Source: Massilia solisilvae
GTDB lineage: Bacteria > Pseudomonadota > Gammaproteobacteria > Burkholderiales > Burkholderiaceae_D
Direction of reading: 5' to 3'
DNA length: 64,000 bases
Assembly (NCBI RefSeq): GCF_024753215.1
Contig: NZ_JANUGV010000008.1
Coordinates: forward strand, 103,417-167,416
The position numbers were made by a program, and so were the translations under genes. The first letter of the stretch is position 1. The number at the start of each line of letters is the position of its first letter. Under the pieces are notes generated by a model, which was not told where the DNA came from, searched no databases, and saw nothing but the letters and a program-made list of their open reading frames with translations. Below are positions 42,053 to 50,120 of the stretch, piece by piece.

Positions 42053-42864
42053 TCCGCCGCGCGCAGCCCTGGCTGGGCACGATGGTCGAGGTGACCATCC
42101 CCGGCGCGCACGACCTTGCGGCGGCCGATGCCGCGTTCGCCGAGGTGGCGCGCGTGCACAGGCTGATGAGTTTTCACGACGCCGCCAGCGACGTCTCACG
42201 CGTGAACCGCGGCGACCCGGGCGACGCGGTCGAGGTGGACGCCGACACCTGGCAGGTGTTGCGCATCGCGCTGGATTTGGCCGAGCTGTCCGATGGTGTG
42301 TTCGATATCGCCTGCGCGCCGCGGCTGGTAGCGTGGGACGTGCTGCCGGCCCCCGCGCCCGCGCGCCCGCAAGCGCGCCCGGTGCAGGAAGTAATCGCGC
42401 TTGACGAGGGCAAGCGCGTGCGCAAGCTGGCGCCGGGCTGGATCGACCTGGGCGGCATCGCCAAGGGCTATGCCGTGGACCTGGCGGCAGACGCGCTGCG
42501 CCAGGCCGGCATTGCCGAGGGCTGCGTCAACGCCGGCGGCGATTTGCGCGTGTTCGGCCCGTCCCCGATGCCGGTGGCGGTGCGCTCGCCGATCACGCCG
42601 GGACAGGCCGCATCGCGTATCATGTTGGCCAACGAAGCGCTCGCCACCTCGGCCAGCTATTTTTCGCGCCGCAGCAGCGGTGGCCGGCAGGTCAGCGCGC
42701 TGGTCGATGCACGCGACGGCACGGCGCTCACGCTGGATCGCAGCGCCTCGGTGCGTGCGCCACGCTGCGTGCTGGCCGACGCGTTGGCCAAGGTGGTGCT
42801 GGCCACCGGCGACGCCAACCATCCGGCGCTTGCGGCTTGCGGCGCCAGTGCTTTTTTGGTGTGA
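42049..42864 (+). CDS. apbE: FAD:protein FMN transferase
   Basis: A 271-residue ApbE-family enzyme that transfers FMN from FAD to a Thr/Ser of a target protein using Mg2+. It has the family motifs LMSFHDAASDVSRVN, IDLGGIAKGYAVDLAAD and CVNAGGDLRVFG, and an ATSASYFSRR segment. No signal peptide or lipobox is visible at the annotated start, although most ApbE proteins act outside the cytoplasm. It may act before export, or the start may be wrong. It overlaps its probable substrate gene by four bases (ATGA), which is strong evidence of partnership. The next gene starts three bases after its stop. Confidence 0.9.
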   Translation: MIRRAQPWLGTMVEVTIPGAHDLAAADAAFAEVARVHRLMSFHDAASDVSRVNRGDPGDAVEVDADTWQVLRIALDLAELSDGVFDIACAPRLVAWDVLPAPAPARPQARPVQEVIALDEGKRVRKLAPGWIDLGGIAKGYAVDLAADALRQAGIAEGCVNAGGDLRVFGPSPMPVAVRSPITPGQAASRIMLANEALATSASYFSRRSSGGRQVSALVDARDGTALTLDRSASVRAPRCVLADALAKVVLATGDANHPALAACGASAFLV

Positions 42865-42867
42865 ACC

Positions 42868-43335
42868 ATGACGCAAAATCCCCCCGCCGCGGTGCGCCCG
42901 CGGCTGTCCTTCAAGCTGGAACGCTGGCACCGGCGCGCCATCTACGCTACCGGCGCCGCGCTGCTCGCTTCCGGCGTCGCGTGGCTGGTGCTGCGCTATT
43001 TCCTGCGACCCGTGAGCGAGTTCGGCGAGACCGTCAACCCGTTCGAGCCGTGGGCCATGAAGCTGCACGGCCTGGCCGCGATGGTGGCGCTGTTCTTCAT
43101 GGGCAGCCTGATCCACGTGCACATCCGCCGCGCGCTCAAGTCCGGCCGCAACCTGGTGACGGGATGGGCGATGATCGCCACGCTGCTTCTGCTCGCGCTG
43201 ACCGGCTACGGCCTGTACTACGTCGCGAGCGAAGCGGACCGCCCGCTCTGGTCCGCCGTGCACTGGATCGTGGGCCTGGCGGTGGCCGGGCTCTTCGTGC
43301 TGCACATCGTGGTGGGACGCAAGAGCGTCCAATAA
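42868..43335 (+). CDS. Small four-helix membrane protein, cytochrome-b-like
   Basis: A 155-residue inner-membrane protein with four predicted helices (about 26-46, 66-88, 98-118, 130-150). Histidines lie at 21, 67, 83, 85, 132 and 146; those in helices 2 and 4 are placed to bind two b-type hemes across the membrane. This resembles DUF4405/b561-like electron-transfer proteins, without a firm family match from reading alone. Following apbE by three bases, it probably passes electrons from the quinone pool or NADH side to the flavinylated periplasmic protein. Heme binding is inferred from His placement. Confidence 0.7.
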   Translation: MTQNPPAAVRPRLSFKLERWHRRAIYATGAALLASGVAWLVLRYFLRPVSEFGETVNPFEPWAMKLHGLAAMVALFFMGSLIHVHIRRALKSGRNLVTGWAMIATLLLLALTGYGLYYVASEADRPLWSAVHWIVGLAVAGLFVLHIVVGRKSVQ

Positions 43336-43455
43336 ACTGGTGCCGGTATATTTCCCGACCGCCGACGCCGGTAGGGCGGCCGCCGCCGCCAACCCGCATT
43401 GCCGCTGCGAGTGCCGCCATTGTCGCCATCGGATGTGACAGGCATTTGACGGCGT

Positions 43456-43484
43456 TTGGTTCTTCAAGGCAAAACACGGATAAT
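43456..43484 (+). promoter_or_regulatory. Promoter of the phosphoesterase gene
   Basis: TTGGTT (43456-43461), a 17-base spacer and GATAAT (43479-43484) make a reasonable sigma-70 promoter. The gene's GTG start is 43 bases downstream. It separates the phosphoesterase from the preceding Fur-type operon. Confidence 0.5.
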
Positions 43485-43527
43485 CATTGCTCCCTTGGCG
43501 CTACGCCAGCAAGAACCAGGAGAGCAA

Positions 43528-45183
43528 GTGCAAGACCACGATTCCGTGCAGCCGGGCGACGACCTGCCCGACAACCCATCGCGCCGCCGCATCTTCCAGG
43601 CCGCAGCCGCAGCCGGCCTGTCGGCCACCTTGCCCGGCGTGGCCGACGCGGCCACTGCCCATGCCAGCGCGGCCAAGAGCCTGAACGCCAAGCTCAAGGC
43701 GCAGGTGAAGAACGTGGTCGTGATCTTCCTCGAGAACCGCAGCTTCAACAACCTGTTCGCCAATTTTCCCGGCACCGCCGCGCCGCTGTCCGCCGTGAGC
43801 CGGGAGGCCAGCGTCCAGCGCGACCGTGACGGTTCGGTGTTGCCGGCCTTGCCGAAGGTCTGGGGCGGCATGGTGCCGGAACGGCAGAACATCGGTGGCA
43901 AGGATTACGTGATCGCGGAGAACCAGGTCTCGGGCCTGCCCAACGCGCCGTACAAGCTGAAGGACCTGGAGGGCAATCCGCTGCCGGAAGGACTGGTCAC
44001 GCGCGACCTGTGGCACCGCTTCTACCAGAACCAGATGCAGATCAACGGCGGCAAGAACGACGGTTTCGCGGCCTGGTCGGACGCTGGCGGGTTGGTGATG
44101 GGCTACTACGGCGAAACGCAAACGAACCTGGGCCTGTGGCAGATCGCGCGCGAATACACCCTGTGCGACAACTTCTTCATGGGCGCCTTCGGCGGCTCCT
44201 ACCTGAACCACCAGTTCCTGATCGCGGCGCGTCCACCGGAATACTTCGACGCCGCTTCGACCCCGGCCAGCAAGACCATCGCGGTGCTCGAGGACGGGCC
44301 GCTTGGCGTGCGCCTGAAGATGTCGTCCAGGTCGCCGCGCTCGGCGCTGGATGGCCCGCCGCAGTTCGTCAATGACGGCAACATCACGCCGGACGGCTAC
44401 ACGGTCAACACGATGGCGCCGCCGTACCAGCCCAGCTGGGTCAGGCCCGGCCCGGGCGGCGACCCGTCCACGGCCGACCCGCGCGATCCGGACGTGCTGC
44501 CGCCGCAGACCTACAAGACCATCGGCGACGTGCTGTCGGAACGGGGGGTGTCGTGGGCATGGTACGCGAGCGCCTGGCAGGCCGCGCTGGAGCACCGGGG
44601 CGAGGGCAGCAAGCCGAACTTCCAGTACCACCACCAGCCGTTCAACTACTTCCGCCAGTACGCGCCCGGTACCGCCGCGCGCGCAAAGCACCTGCTCGAC
44701 GGCGGCCTGGGCGACAGCCCGATCTCGAACCGCTTCCTGGCGGACGCGATCGCGGGCCGCCTGCCGGCGGTCGCCTTCTACAAGCCGCAGGGGAACCTGA
44801 ACCTGCACGCCGGGTACTCGGACATCGAGTCGGGCGATGCGCACGTGGCCAACGTGATCGAGCACCTGAAGAAGTCGCCGCAGTGGAAGAACATGGTGAT
44901 CGTGGTGACCTTCGACGAGAACGGCGGCTGGTGGGACAACGTGGCGCCGCCCAAGGGCGACCGCTGGGGGCCAGGCTCGCGCGTGCCGGCGATCGTCGTG
45001 TCCCCGTTCGCGAAGAAGGGGGCGGTGGACCACAACTTCTACGACACCACCTCGATCCTGCGCTTCATCACGCGCCTGCACGACCTGCCGCTGCTTGAAG
45101 GGCTCGCCGCGCGCGACGCCGCCTTTGCCGAGCGTGGCGCACGCGGACCGGGCGACCTGACGTCCGCGCTCAGCTTCCGCTAA
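43528..45183 (+). CDS. Tat-exported acid phosphatase/phospholipase C-type phosphoesterase
   Basis: A 551-residue phosphoesterase of the AcpA/PLC family (alkaline-phosphatase-like fold). The twin-arginine signal NPSRRRIFQAAAAAGLSATL (about 17-36) indicates folded export. Family landmarks are VVVIFLENRSFNNLFANFPG (metal/nucleophile region), DNFFMGAFGGSYLNHQFLI, and VTFDENGGWWDNVAPP with the metal-binding Asp-Glu-Asn-Gly. The C-terminal Cys-poor tail is short. It hydrolyses phosphomonoesters or phospholipids in the periplasm or outside. The GTG start is set by AGGAG six bases upstream; an ATG 24 codons upstream would lie over the -35/-10 region. A strong terminator follows. Confidence 0.87.
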   Translation: MQDHDSVQPGDDLPDNPSRRRIFQAAAAAGLSATLPGVADAATAHASAAKSLNAKLKAQVKNVVVIFLENRSFNNLFANFPGTAAPLSAVSREASVQRDRDGSVLPALPKVWGGMVPERQNIGGKDYVIAENQVSGLPNAPYKLKDLEGNPLPEGLVTRDLWHRFYQNQMQINGGKNDGFAAWSDAGGLVMGYYGETQTNLGLWQIAREYTLCDNFFMGAFGGSYLNHQFLIAARPPEYFDAASTPASKTIAVLEDGPLGVRLKMSSRSPRSALDGPPQFVNDGNITPDGYTVNTMAPPYQPSWVRPGPGGDPSTADPRDPDVLPPQTYKTIGDVLSERGVSWAWYASAWQAALEHRGEGSKPNFQYHHQPFNYFRQYAPGTAARAKHLLDGGLGDSPISNRFLADAIAGRLPAVAFYKPQGNLNLHAGYSDIESGDAHVANVIEHLKKSPQWKNMVIVVTFDENGGWWDNVAPPKGDRWGPGSRVPAIVVSPFAKKGAVDHNFYDTTSILRFITRLHDLPLLEGLAARDAAFAERGARGPGDLTSALSFR

Positions 45184-45200
45184 GCGTTGCCGCCGTCGTC

Positions 45201-45229
45201 AAAGCCAGGCCGCGCGCCTGGCTTTTTTT
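45201..45229 (+). terminator. Intrinsic terminator after the phosphoesterase gene
   Basis: Perfect ten-base arms AAAGCCAGGC and GCCTGGCTTT around a five-base loop, followed by a run of T. This is a textbook rho-independent terminator 17 bases after the stop codon. Confidence 0.92.
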
Positions 45230-45439
45230 CGCCCTGCCGTTCATAAACTTTCCTGTTGGCTAACGGGCGCTGTGGAAAAAAGTGTGGGGATACACTGCGA
45301 CAGCCCGATATTGTGAGCTTGATATCGTCCGACGCTGCGCGATTCCTTTACGAACTCGCAAGCGAACATGATTGTCAAAATGAACAGGAGCGGGGCGCCA
45401 GGCCGCGCCTGCCCCACAACAAACCTACAGGAGAACATC

Positions 45440-46399
45440 ATGCACAACAATAAAGTGTTGAAGAGACTGCTGACCGTCACCGCCGTCGCGGCAATGTTCA
45501 GTACATTCGGTGTGTATGCGCAGACCACCAGCGGCAGCGCAAGCACCTCGGGCAGCGGCCAGGACGCTACCGCCGTGCAAGGCAAGACCACGCGTGAAGG
45601 CACTGCCGGCAGCACCGACAGCCGCGGCAAGGACGAGCAGATGCGTGGCACCAGCGGCGCCCAGGGAAGCACCAGCGCCGGCAGCCAGGGCGGCATGACC
45701 GGGGTGCAGGACACCACCGGCGCCGGCGCGTCGTCCACCGCCACCGGCAAGACCACGCGCGAGGGTACGGTCGGCAACACCGACAGCCAGGGCATGGAAA
45801 AACGTCAGGGCAAGACCAACTCCCATGGCAGCAAAGAGTCCAGCGGGACCAGCGGCAGCCAGGGCAGCTCGGGCAGCAGCGCCGCCACCGGCGGCGCCGC
45901 GGCGGCAGGCGCAACGGCGGCCGGCACCACGGGCAAGAGCACGCTGGCCAAGGGCGACGAGACGATCCTGAAGAACATGGCGCTGGCCAACATTTCCGAG
46001 ATCGAGGCCGGCAAGATTGCCCAAAGCAAGAGCTCGAACGACCAGGTGAAAAGCTTCGCCCAGCAGATGATCGACGATCACACCAAGGCGCTGAACGACG
46101 TGCAGCAAGTCGCGCAGCAGAAGGGGGTCACCCTGCCCACCGAGCCGGACGCCAAGCACAAGGCCATGGCGACCAAGCTGCAGGCAATGAGCGGCGACGC
46201 GTTCGACAAGGCTTACATGGCGCAGGCCGGCCTGGCCGACCACAAGAAAGTGCACAGCATGCTGCTCGCCGACGAGAAGAAAGCCAAGGACCCGGACGTG
46301 AAGGCGCTGGCATCGAAGATGGCGCCGGTGGTCGAGCAGCACCTGAAGTCGGCCCAGCAGATGCCGGCACCCAAGTCGGGCACGACGTCGGGCAAGTAA
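45440..46399 (+). CDS. DUF4142 protein with repetitive linker
   Basis: A 319-residue exported protein with a signal peptide (LLTVTAVAAMFSTFGVYAQ). Residues about 28-170 are low-complexity Ser/Gly/Thr/Ala sequence containing two copies of GKTTREGT (48-55 and 103-110), each followed by a (G)xTDSxG stretch. The C-terminal DUF4142 domain (about 175-310) is helical: FAQQMIDDHTKALNDVQQVA, DKAYMAQAGLADHKKVHSML. DUF4142 resembles ferritin-like four-helix bundles, but no metal ligands can be assigned by eye. Function unknown; such proteins are often periplasmic and stress-linked. AGGAGAAC precedes the ATG. Confidence 0.83.
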   Translation: MHNNKVLKRLLTVTAVAAMFSTFGVYAQTTSGSASTSGSGQDATAVQGKTTREGTAGSTDSRGKDEQMRGTSGAQGSTSAGSQGGMTGVQDTTGAGASSTATGKTTREGTVGNTDSQGMEKRQGKTNSHGSKESSGTSGSQGSSGSSAATGGAAAAGATAAGTTGKSTLAKGDETILKNMALANISEIEAGKIAQSKSSNDQVKSFAQQMIDDHTKALNDVQQVAQQKGVTLPTEPDAKHKAMATKLQAMSGDAFDKAYMAQAGLADHKKVHSMLLADEKKAKDPDVKALASKMAPVVEQHLKSAQQMPAPKSGTTSGK

Positions 46400-46476
46400 G
46401 GGGCAGCGCGACGGGTTGAACTGGCCGGTGACTGGTCCAGCCCGCTGCGTTCGCGTTCACGTCGACCACGACCCAC

Positions 46477-46579
46477 CGTCGTCCCGGCGAAGGCCGGGAC
46501 CCATGCTGAGCGTGCGCATTCGCGGCGGCTTTTCGACAACGCGAGCTGTCCATGGGTCCCGGCCTTCGCCGGGACGACG
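46477..46579. repeat. REP-like palindromic repeat, family A, perfect copy
   Basis: Two 27-base arms (46477-46503 and 46553-46579) are exact reverse complements, starting CGTCGTCCCGGCGAAGGCCG and ending with CCCA. The 49-base loop still contains a family fragment, ATGCTGAGC. This is the best preserved copy in the window. It lies between the convergent DUF4142 and PaiB genes. Confidence 0.88.
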
Positions 46580-46646
46580 TGCACGCGCTGACACCAGCTT
46601 TGGCGGCCTCGCTTCGCTGGCGTGCAAGCCGCACGCTGCAATTACG

Positions 46647-47282
46647 TCAGGCTGCCGGGTGCCACTCCCGCATCAGCTGCGCCAGCGGTGCGCCGCTGCC
46701 GGTGTAGGCCAGCCCGGCCGCCATGCGTGCGTAATCCTCCGCGCTGCGGTTCTGGCTGATCTTCCATTTCCCTTCCAGGCGCTGGATCGGGATCTCGATG
46801 CCGACGATCGCCTTGAGCAGCGCGTCGGTGTATTCCTGCGGCGCGTCCGACACCTGCCACGGCGTGGCGCGGCCGGCTTCGTGGCGGTTGGTCAGGCGCC
46901 GCACGAAGTCGAGCACCCATTCGCGGTCATCGATGGCGCGCAGCTTGCCGTGCGCGTGCACGACGGCGTAGTTCCAGGTCGGCACCACCTTGCCGCTGCG
47001 TGCCTTTTCTTCGTACAGCTCGGGCGTGATGTAGGACGCCGGCCCCTGGAACAGCACCATGACCTGCGCGCCGTCGTTGCGCCAGAGCGGGTTGCCGCGC
47101 GCAACGTGTGCGCGCAGCACGCCGAAGGGCGCATCCGGCGTGGGCGCGGCAATCTCGAACGGAATGTGATCGGCTACCAGCCCGTCGTCGCCCATGCGCA
47201 CAAGGGCCCCGAGCGGGTGGTCGGCCACCAGTGCGTGCATGATGTCGAGCCGGGTTTCCTCGTTTGCGCGCGGCATGTACAT
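46647..47282 (-). CDS. PaiB-type FMN-binding transcriptional regulator
   Basis: A 211-residue PaiB-family protein (FMN-binding split barrel). It begins MYMPRANEETRLDIMHALVADHPLGAL, a characteristic start, and carries ADHIPFEI, HVARGNPLWR, VLFQGPASYITPELY, VPTWNYAVVHAHGKL and, near the C-terminus, WKISQNRSAEDYARMAAGL. In Bacillus PaiB represses sporulation and protease genes; in Proteobacteria its targets are unknown. The ATG at 47282 overlaps the last base of the upstream osmC-like stop (TGATG), so translation is coupled. Confidence 0.88.
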   Translation of the reverse strand: MYMPRANEETRLDIMHALVADHPLGALVRMGDDGLVADHIPFEIAAPTPDAPFGVLRAHVARGNPLWRNDGAQVMVLFQGPASYITPELYEEKARSGKVVPTWNYAVVHAHGKLRAIDDREWVLDFVRRLTNRHEAGRATPWQVSDAPQEYTDALLKAIVGIEIPIQRLEGKWKISQNRSAEDYARMAAGLAYTGSGAPLAQLMREWHPAA

Positions 47283-47743
47283 CAGGGCGCCTCCTCGACC
47301 ACCACTTCGCCCTTGAGCGAGCTGGCGATGTAGCACTTCTCGTGCGCGATATGGTGGATCTGCATCAGCGCTGCGGCATCCGGCGCCGGGCCGGCCCAGG
47401 TGATGCGCGGCCGCAGCACGATCCTCGTCATCGACAGCTTGCCGTCGCGGTCGGTGTCCAGCACGCCGAGCGCGTGGTCGAAGTACTCATCCACCACCAG
47501 GCCGCGCTGCGCTGCAAGCGACAGGAAAAACAGCATGTGGCAGCTGGATGCGGCGGCCACCAGCGCCTCTTCCGGATCGACGCAGGCCGGGTCCGACATC
47601 GGCACCGGTACCGACAGCGGCGAGGAGGATGCGGGCACGCTGGTTCCGCCATCGAAACGCCATTCGTGCGCGCGGCTGTAGCGCTGGTCCAGGAATGGCT
47701 GGCTGCCGCGGCGCCACGCCAGCGTTGCTTCAAACTGCTTCAT
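47282..47743 (-). CDS. OsmC-family peroxiredoxin
   Basis: A 153-residue OsmC/Ohr protein, a thiol peroxidase that reduces organic hydroperoxides. The two catalytic cysteines are Cys68 (AAASSCHMLFFLSL) and Cys137 (HEKCYIASS), spaced as in OsmC. Compared with Ohr the N-terminal strands are longer (ATLAWRRGSQPF), which fits the YhfA/OsmC-like subgroup. The stop overlaps the paiB start by one base. It is transcribed divergently from tag, with 90 bases between. Electron donor and substrate cannot be read here. Confidence 0.88.
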   Translation of the reverse strand: MKQFEATLAWRRGSQPFLDQRYSRAHEWRFDGGTSVPASSSPLSVPVPMSDPACVDPEEALVAAASSCHMLFFLSLAAQRGLVVDEYFDHALGVLDTDRDGKLSMTRIVLRPRITWAGPAPDAAALMQIHHIAHEKCYIASSLKGEVVVEEAP

Positions 47744-47820
47744 CGCCTCTCCTCGTTAGCTGTCAAAAATGCAATCTTAACCTATCCTCGCGGGCAGGTC
47801 CGGCGCCGCCCGCCGGAAGG

Positions 47821-47826
47821 TATACT
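47821..47826 (+). promoter_or_regulatory. -10 box directly upstream of tag; possible leaderless start
   Basis: TATACT lies only seven bases before the tag ATG, so a transcript starting at the usual distance would begin at or next to the A of ATG. No Shine-Dalgarno sequence is present before this ATG. No good -35 is seen 17 bases upstream. Confidence 0.35.
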
Positions 47827-47833
47827 GCCGCCC

Positions 47834-48397
47834 ATGAACAAGATCCGCTGCACCTGGGCCAACCCGGCCAATCCGCGTTACCTCGCCTACCACGACACAG
47901 AATGGGGCGTGCCCTGCCACGACGAATTGCGCCTGTTCGAGATGCTCAACCTCGAAGGCGCGCAGGCCGGCCTGTCCTGGGAGACCATCCTCAACAAGCG
48001 CGAGAATTACCGCGCCGCTTTCGACCAGTGGGACGCGCGCAAGATCGCGCATTACGACGATGCCAAGGTGGCCGAGCTGCTGGCCAACCCGGGCATCGTG
48101 CGCAACCGGCTCAAGGTGGCGGCAACCATCACCAATGCCCGCGCCTACCTGACGATGCTCGATGGCGGCCTGACGCTGGACCAATACCTGTGGTCGCACG
48201 TGGGCGGCAAGCCGATCGTGAACCGCTGGGCCAGGGGCGAGCGCCCGGCGCGCACCGAACTGTCGGACCGCATCTCGAAAGACCTGTCCAAGCGCGGCTT
48301 CAAGTTCGTCGGCTCCACCATCATCTATGCCTACATGCAGGGCATCGGCATGGTGGACGACCACGATCCCGACTGCTTCTGCCACACGGGGCGCTGA
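47834..48397 (+). CDS. tag: DNA-3-methyladenine glycosylase I
   Basis: A 187-residue Tag enzyme that removes 3-methyladenine from alkylated DNA, starting base excision repair. Zinc and catalytic residues are visible: Cys6 in IRCTW, His20 with Glu23 in YHDTEWG, and His177/Cys181 in DHDPDCFCHTG, matching the known Tag zinc site. LFEMLNLEGAQAGLSWETILNKR is the helix-hairpin-helix signature region. The length is standard. The mnmC gene starts seven bases after its stop. Confidence 0.94.
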   Translation: MNKIRCTWANPANPRYLAYHDTEWGVPCHDELRLFEMLNLEGAQAGLSWETILNKRENYRAAFDQWDARKIAHYDDAKVAELLANPGIVRNRLKVAATITNARAYLTMLDGGLTLDQYLWSHVGGKPIVNRWARGERPARTELSDRISKDLSKRGFKFVGSTIIYAYMQGIGMVDDHDPDCFCHTGR

Positions 48398-48404
48398 AGT
48401 GGAC

Positions 48405-50075
48405 ATGCTGCTGCACTGGCGCGGCCGTGAGCGCTACACCGTGTTCGACACCGATTACGGCGACGGTAGCGGCGTGCGCGCGCTGGTGCAGGCGTGGCGC
48501 GACGATCCGCTGCGGCCAGCGCGCTTGCATGTGGTGGCGCGCGCTGATGGCCTCATGCCCGGCTTTCACCGCATCCCGCAGGCCGAGCCCGGCGTGACGC
48601 TGGACCTGCTGTCGGCGCCGCTCGACATCGCGCTGGCCCAACTGGTGGCGCGGCTCGACTTCATCCGCCTGCATGGCATCGCGCGCGAGGGCACTGCGTT
48701 CGCGCGGCCGCTGGCCCGTATCGCGGCGGCCCACGCGCAGTTGCAGGCTTCCGGCCTCAGTGCCGCGCAAGCGGCGGCGCTGGCCGGCGAAGGCTTTGCG
48801 TTCGAAGAGGCCAGCCCGAGCGAAGCGCATTTCGCCAGCCGCAAGCCGCGCCTGCCCGTGCCGGCCACGCCGCAGCGCCGCGCCATCGTGATCGGCGCCG
48901 GCATCGCCGGTTCGGCCGCCTGCGAGCGCCTGTGCGCGCGCGGTTGGGAAGTCACCCTCATCGAGCGCCATGCGCGGCCGGCGATGGAAGCGTCGGGCAA
49001 CCACGCGGGCATCTTCATGCCTCTGGTGTCGAAGGACGACAACATCCCCACACGCCTGGTGCGCTCGGCCTTCTTATACGCGCTGCGCTACTGGGAGGGG
49101 CTGGGCGGGATCGGCCGCGCGATCGACGGCGCTGCCTGTGGCGTGCTGCAGCTTGCGCGCGACGCTGCGCACGCCCAGGTACAGCGCGCAATCGCGGCAT
49201 CCGGCCACTATCCGCCGCAGTTCGCGCGCTGGCTGGAACAGCCCGAGGCCGAGGCGCTGCTTGGCCTGCCGGCGCCCGATGGCGGCTGGCTGTTCCCGCA
49301 GGGCGGCTGGGCACGCCCGGGCAGCGTATGCGAAGCGATGCTGGCCGCCTGCGGCAGCCGGCTGCAGGCACATTTCGGTGCCTGCGGCGCGCGGCTCGAA
49401 CGCGCGGGCGACGAGTGGACCGTCATCGACGAGCAAGGCCAGGTGCTGGCGCGCGCCGCGACCGTCATCCTTGCGTCGGGCGCGGGCGCGGCGCAGTTTC
49501 CGCAGGCGGCGCGGCTGCCGCTCGCGGCGCTGCGCGGCCAGGTGTCGCACATCGACGCCGCCACGTTGCCGGCGCTGCCGCTGGTGTTGTGCCGCGAGGC
49601 CTATGTGACGCCCGCTTCGCACGGCATCTGCTGCGCCGGCGCGACCTACGATACCGACCCCGACCCCGCCTTGTGGCAGTCCAGCCACGACGACAACCTG
49701 GCCAAGCTGCGCGCGCTGCTGTCCGATCCGCACGCGGCCGCCAAGGCGCCGCTCAAGGGGCGGGTGGGCTTTCGCACGGTGGCGCCGGACCGGCTGCCCC
49801 TGGTGGGCCGCCTGCCCGACTTCGACGCGGCCGGCGGCACCGAACGGCTGCGCGAGGTGCCGCGCTACCCGGGCCTGTACAGCCTGCTCGGCTATGCCTC
49901 GCGCGGGATCACCTGGGCGCCGCTGGCGGCCGAGCTGCTCGCGGCCGGGCTGGAAGGCGAACCGCTGCCGCTGGAGGCTTCCCTGGCCGACGCACTCGAT
50001 CCGGCGCGCTTCGTGTTGCGCGCACGCCGCGCCCCGCGCGGGCCACATTGCATTCCGACTGATCCAGAACAATAA
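48405..50075 (+). CDS. mnmC: tRNA 5-carboxymethylaminomethyl-2-thiouridine oxidoreductase MnmC, methyltransferase half reduced
   Basis: A 556-residue relative of MnmC, which finishes mnm5s2U at tRNA wobble uridine: the C-terminal FAD oxidase removes the carboxymethyl group, the N-terminal methyltransferase methylates the product. The oxidase half is complete, with GAGIAGSAACERL (about 164-176), GNHAGIFMPLVSKDDN, GWLFPQGGW and GYASRGITWAPLAAELLA. The N-terminal half is only about 155 residues instead of about 240. The place of the SAM loop ETGFGTGLNF is taken by DTDYGDGSGVRAL, and the usual catalytic DGFxP region is absent. The methyltransferase is therefore probably inactive. The start (ATG 48405 or GTG 48399) is uncertain, but the upstream frame lies in tag. 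Confidence 0.8.
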   Translation: MLLHWRGRERYTVFDTDYGDGSGVRALVQAWRDDPLRPARLHVVARADGLMPGFHRIPQAEPGVTLDLLSAPLDIALAQLVARLDFIRLHGIAREGTAFARPLARIAAAHAQLQASGLSAAQAAALAGEGFAFEEASPSEAHFASRKPRLPVPATPQRRAIVIGAGIAGSAACERLCARGWEVTLIERHARPAMEASGNHAGIFMPLVSKDDNIPTRLVRSAFLYALRYWEGLGGIGRAIDGAACGVLQLARDAAHAQVQRAIAASGHYPPQFARWLEQPEAEALLGLPAPDGGWLFPQGGWARPGSVCEAMLAACGSRLQAHFGACGARLERAGDEWTVIDEQGQVLARAATVILASGAGAAQFPQAARLPLAALRGQVSHIDAATLPALPLVLCREAYVTPASHGICCAGATYDTDPDPALWQSSHDDNLAKLRALLSDPHAAAKAPLKGRVGFRTVAPDRLPLVGRLPDFDAAGGTERLREVPRYPGLYSLLGYASRGITWAPLAAELLAAGLEGEPLPLEASLADALDPARFVLRARRAPRGPHCIPTDPEQ

Positions 50076-50092
50076 GAACCAGCCAACGCGGT

Positions 50093-50098
50093 TATAAT
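50093..50098 (+). promoter_or_regulatory. -10 box upstream of the histidine kinase gene
   Basis: A perfect TATAAT lies 22 bases before the kinase ATG, followed by a small TTCC-ATAC-GGAA inverted repeat. The -35 region has no good match, suggesting a regulated promoter. Confidence 0.4.
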
Positions 50099-50120
50099 TT
50101 TCCATACGGAAATTACCGCC

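Noticed and set aside
45256..45453. A 65-codon open frame upstream of the DUF4142 gene
   Set aside because: It has no ribosome site or family features and runs into the next gene's start region, so it is more likely leader DNA.
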